Part shown: positions 7,144 to 9,116 of the stretch, in pieces
Layout of the letters: the number at the start of each line of letters is the position of its first letter
How positions within the stretch are numbered: the stretch's first letter is position 1
Assembly (NCBI GenBank): GCA_027297005.1
Contig: JAPUIN010000340.1
Location: forward strand, 1-9,116
Reading direction: 5' to 3'
Length of the DNA: 9,116 bases
Source of the DNA: Acidobacteriota bacterium
GTDB taxonomy: Bacteria; Acidobacteriota; Polarisedimenticolia; Gp22-AA2
Program-made: the position numbers and the translations under genes
The notes under the pieces: generated by a model
The model's database searches: none
Seen by the model: only the letters and a program-made list of their open reading frames with translations
Told to the model about the DNA's origin: nothing

Positions 7144-7387
7144 GGTGGAAGTTGGAAAAATACACCAAATGCATGGTGGAGGGAAGGAAAAAGATGCCCG
7201 AGTGGGGGTTGGCCAGCGACTCAATGCGGTCTGGACCGCGCTGGTGGCTGCCCCATGGACAGACGGCTTGAAACCGCCTACCCTAGAGCCTTCACGAGAA
7301 CCTTTCCGAACCCCAGAACGCGCGGCGGCCAGGCCCGAACGGGCGCTCCGCCCGCCGGGCGATCAGGGATTTCATGAGGAGTTCGCC
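7144..7387. promoter_or_regulatory. Divergent intergenic region between kinase and methyltransferase genes
   Basis: This 244-nt region must hold the promoters for both directions. A nested inverted repeat lies at 7213-7244: GCGGTC-TG-GACCGC (7226-7239) inside outer arms CCAGC (7213-7217) and GCTGG (7240-7244). Arms of this kind can be operators. A GC-rich segment at 7333-7361 can form alternative hairpins in the methyltransferase leader. The 9-bp direct repeat CATGGTGGA occurs at 7141-7149 and 7172-7180, the first copy covering the kinase start codon. An AT-rich run reading TGTATTTTT on the minus strand, ending about 12 nt before the kinase ATG, could be a -10 element. I found no clear -35 box for either gene. 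Confidence 0.45.
7226..7239. repeat. Perfect inverted repeat, candidate operator
   Basis: The 6-bp arms GCGGTC and GACCGC are separated by TG, and a second pair of 5-bp arms flanks them at 7213-7217 and 7240-7244. The element lies roughly 80 nt from the kinase start and 150 nt from the methyltransferase start. It is not followed by a T-run on either strand, so a binding site or cruciform is more likely than a terminator. Confidence 0.4.
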
Positions 7388-8221
7388 ATGAGCGATGCCC
7401 ACAGCACCACAATGAATCGCCGGATGCCCCGTCGTCCCCGGGCTTTCACCCTCTTCGGCATGGCCCTGGGACTGGTCGCGCTGACGGTGTCGCTCGGCTG
7501 CCAGAAGGCCGAGGTCGCCACCGAGAGCGCCGCGATTCAGGCCTCGTCCAAGCTCGACCGGGCCGTCCTCGCCCACCCGTCCCGCACCGAGGACGATCGT
7601 TACCGCGACACCGGGTTCAAGCCGATCGAGGTCTACTCGTTTCTCGGCATCGAGCCGGAGATGACGGTCGCCGACATCTGGCCGGGAGGCGGTTATCACA
7701 CCCATCTGCTCTCCCTGTTGATGGCGGACGAGGGGAAGGTGTTGTCGGTCCTCGGTCCGCTCTACCTGAACGAGGACTACGAGGAGTCGGTGCGCGACCA
7801 GCTGAAGGAGCGGATCGATGCCGGTCAGCTCACCAACGTCGAGGTGATCGGGCCGCTCGATGACGTCGCCGACGAAAGCATCGACGTCATGATCACGGTG
7901 CGGAATTATCACGATCTGGGGGACAAGGATGCGCGCACGGCGGTCCTCCCCGACCTGATGAAGAAGCTGAAGCCGGGCGGCGTGCTGGGCGTCATCGAGG
8001 CGTACACCCCGAAGGAGGGGATCGACGAGCCGTTCCACCGCATCAACGAGGACCTGGTGGTCGAGGAGCTGACGGCGGCCGGGTTCGAGCTGGTGGATCG
8101 CTCGAACATTCTCCTCAACGAGGCGGACACGTACGACTTCGACGGGCGTGAAGATGACGCGCCGATCCACCGCTACTTCATCCACCGATTCGTGCACAAG
8201 TACCAGAAGCCGGCGGCGTAG
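7388..8221 (+). CDS. Predicted SAM-dependent methyltransferase (COG4798-like) with lipoprotein-type signal
   Basis: This 277-residue protein resembles the class I methyltransferase family known as COG4798. The SAM-binding motif I is VADIWPGGGYHT (94-105). The family's Asn-Tyr-His-Asp segment is at 173-176 (VRNYHDL), and LKPGGVLGVIEAY at 194-206 matches the later strand of the fold. The C-terminal HRIN...AAGFELV and RYFIHRF segments also fit this family. Residues about 18-37 are hydrophobic, preceded by six arginines among residues 11-18 and followed by Cys38 (VSLGC), a plausible but imperfect lipobox. A methyltransferase outside the cytoplasm would lack SAM, so the export or the activity is uncertain. 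The start at 7388 is supported by GAGGAG 6 nt upstream (7376-7381). The substrate is unknown. It is transcribed divergently from the kinase, and the next gene starts 94 nt downstream. Confidence 0.85.
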   Translation: MSDAHSTTMNRRMPRRPRAFTLFGMALGLVALTVSLGCQKAEVATESAAIQASSKLDRAVLAHPSRTEDDRYRDTGFKPIEVYSFLGIEPEMTVADIWPGGGYHTHLLSLLMADEGKVLSVLGPLYLNEDYEESVRDQLKERIDAGQLTNVEVIGPLDDVADESIDVMITVRNYHDLGDKDARTAVLPDLMKKLKPGGVLGVIEAYTPKEGIDEPFHRINEDLVVEELTAAGFELVDRSNILLNEADTYDFDGREDDAPIHRYFIHRFVHKYQKPAA

Positions 8222-8315
8222 GGGGCGCCGGACGAACGACCGGGCGCTTTCGGGGCGGAGGCGGACGGGATCCGGCGGGCCGGGACGCCGGACGACAGGC
8301 CGATCCAGGGAGAGA

Positions 8316-9116
8316 ATGACCGAGTTCAGCATCAGGATAGGCCTGCCGCGCATGCACAAGGAGGCGCGCGAAGTGCGCGACTTCCTGCCGGGGTTCGTGT
8401 CGGTCATGGCGCAGCGCAAGATCGGGATCGTGCTCGAGACGGGTTACGGCTCCGGCATGGGGTTCGCCGACAGCGACTATCTCGAGTCCGCCCCCGGGGC
8501 GCGCTTCGTCCCGCACGAGGAGGCGTATCGGCAGGATTACGTCCTCGTGGAGCGCAGCCCCTCCGATGACGAGCTGCGCCTGATGCAGCGTGGCGCCTGC
8601 CTGCTCTCGATGCTGCACTACTCGACGCGGCCGAACCGGGTGGCGCTGATGCGATCGCAGGGTCTCGATGCGATCTCGCTCGACTCGATCCGTGACGACA
8701 CCGGCCGCCGCCTGATTGAGAACCTGAAATCGGTCGCCTGGACCGGCACCCAGGCCGCGTTTCGGGTGCTGCGCGACACCTACCCGGGCGGACGGTTCGA
8801 GAGCCGCGAGCGGCCACCGCTCCAGGTGACGCTGCTCGGGGCCGGCGCCGTCGGCATGCATGTGGTGCAGGCGGCGGTGCGTTACGGCGACGACGCATTG
8901 CGCAGCCGCCTCGTCGCGGCCGGTGTTGCCGGCGCCCTGGTGACGGCGATCGACCGTGACATCACCTCACGCGAGGAGATCATGGGTGGAATCCTCGCCC
9001 GCACCGACATCCTGATCGACGCCACTCAGCGCCCGGACCCGAGCCGCCACGTCATCCCGAACGACTGGGTGGCTCATCTTCCGCAGCATGCCGTGATCCT
9101 GGATCTGTCGGTTGAC
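8316..9116 (+). CDS. Alanine dehydrogenase / transhydrogenase-alpha-like protein, 3' end beyond window
   Basis: The first 267 residues are visible and the frame is open to the last base. Residues about 4-145 match the N-terminal AlaDh/PNT domain: IGLPRMHKEAREVR, ETGYGSGMGFADSDY and CLLSMLHYST. Residues about 165-267 begin the Rossmann NAD-binding domain, with the nucleotide loop GAGAVG at 175-180 and an acidic segment at AIDRD (211-215). In alanine dehydrogenase a Lys in KVKEP and a His in YLHLA bind the substrate, 21 residues apart. Here the His is kept (H101), but the Lys position 21 residues earlier is Arg80 (VERSP). The enzyme may therefore act on another substrate or be a divergent family member; the name is a family call only. 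AGGGAG (8307-8312) precedes the ATG by 3 nt, a short spacing. It may share a transcript with the methyltransferase upstream. Confidence 0.8.
   Translation, partial: MTEFSIRIGLPRMHKEAREVRDFLPGFVSVMAQRKIGIVLETGYGSGMGFADSDYLESAPGARFVPHEEAYRQDYVLVERSPSDDELRLMQRGACLLSMLHYSTRPNRVALMRSQGLDAISLDSIRDDTGRRLIENLKSVAWTGTQAAFRVLRDTYPGGRFESRERPPLQVTLLGAGAVGMHVVQAAVRYGDDALRSRLVAAGVAGALVTAIDRDITSREEIMGGILARTDILIDATQRPDPSRHVIPNDWVAHLPQHAVILDLSVD

Noticed and set aside
7261..7290. A T-arm-like sequence (GGCGG, TTTCAAG, CCGTC on the minus strand) suggesting a tRNA fragment.
   Set aside because: The loop does not fit the TTCRANY pattern and no acceptor, D or anticodon arms can be folded around it.
5929..7377. 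Long open frame of 482 codons on the plus strand.
   Set aside because: It is antisense to the kinase domain, which has every catalytic motif. The plus-strand product is Arg/His-rich with no known motif.
8222..8315. Possible terminator or repeat between the methyltransferase and the AlaDH-like gene.
   Set aside because: The 10-bp word CGCCGGACGA occurs twice (8225 and 8286), but there is no stem with a T-run. In this GC-rich context the repeat is weak evidence.

Overview
The window is GC-rich and gene-dense. It carries six protein genes: four on the minus strand (about 95-7143) and two on the plus strand (7388 to the window end). I see no rRNA, tRNA, CRISPR array, insertion sequence or phage gene. 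The mix of genes suggests a Gram-negative-type, soil or sediment bacterium of the Acidobacteriota or a similar phylum: a PknB-type kinase fused to a WD40/TolB-like propeller, several predicted lipoproteins, and an FG-GAP protein with a thrombospondin type 3 calcium motif. The phylum is inferred from gene style, not proven.

The minus strand, read in transcription order, has four genes. First is a membrane-anchored Ser/Thr kinase with a large extracytoplasmic propeller (7143-4456). Only 50 nt later comes a lipid-anchored M1 aminopeptidase related to leukotriene A4 hydrolase (4405-2441). A 205-nt GC-rich, repeat-containing gap follows. Next is a predicted lipoprotein with a SurA-N-like helical region and a DsbA-like thioredoxin domain (2235-1189). 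Last is a secreted calcium-binding FG-GAP protein (1114-95) that appears to have its own promoter and little or no leader. The plus strand, read away from the kinase, has a predicted lipoprotein of the COG4798-type SAM methyltransferase family (7388-8221). It is followed by the 5' part of an alanine dehydrogenase/transhydrogenase-like gene (8316 to the end).

The main result is the DsbA-like gene. A conventional gene call stops at a TGA (1618-1620) and leaves a 205-residue fragment ending in FSDFQ. That TGA sits exactly where the first cysteine of the family's FSDFQCPYC redox motif belongs. The same frame stays open for 142 more codons and encodes the rest of a normal DsbA fold, including the TGTPAFFING cis-proline loop. 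Just after the TGA is a hairpin with an 8-bp perfect stem and a GGUCC loop. The loop GGU is the seventh codon after UGA, the same spacing I recall for the E. coli fdhF SECIS. The gene is best read as a 348-residue selenoprotein with a Sec-Pro-Tyr-Cys active site. The selenocysteine machinery (selA, selB, selC, selD) is not in the window.

Several genes point to the cell envelope: a surface-sensing kinase, a lipoprotein peptidase, a thiol/selenol oxidoreductase and a secreted calcium-binding protein. No sequence evidence shows that they form one pathway.
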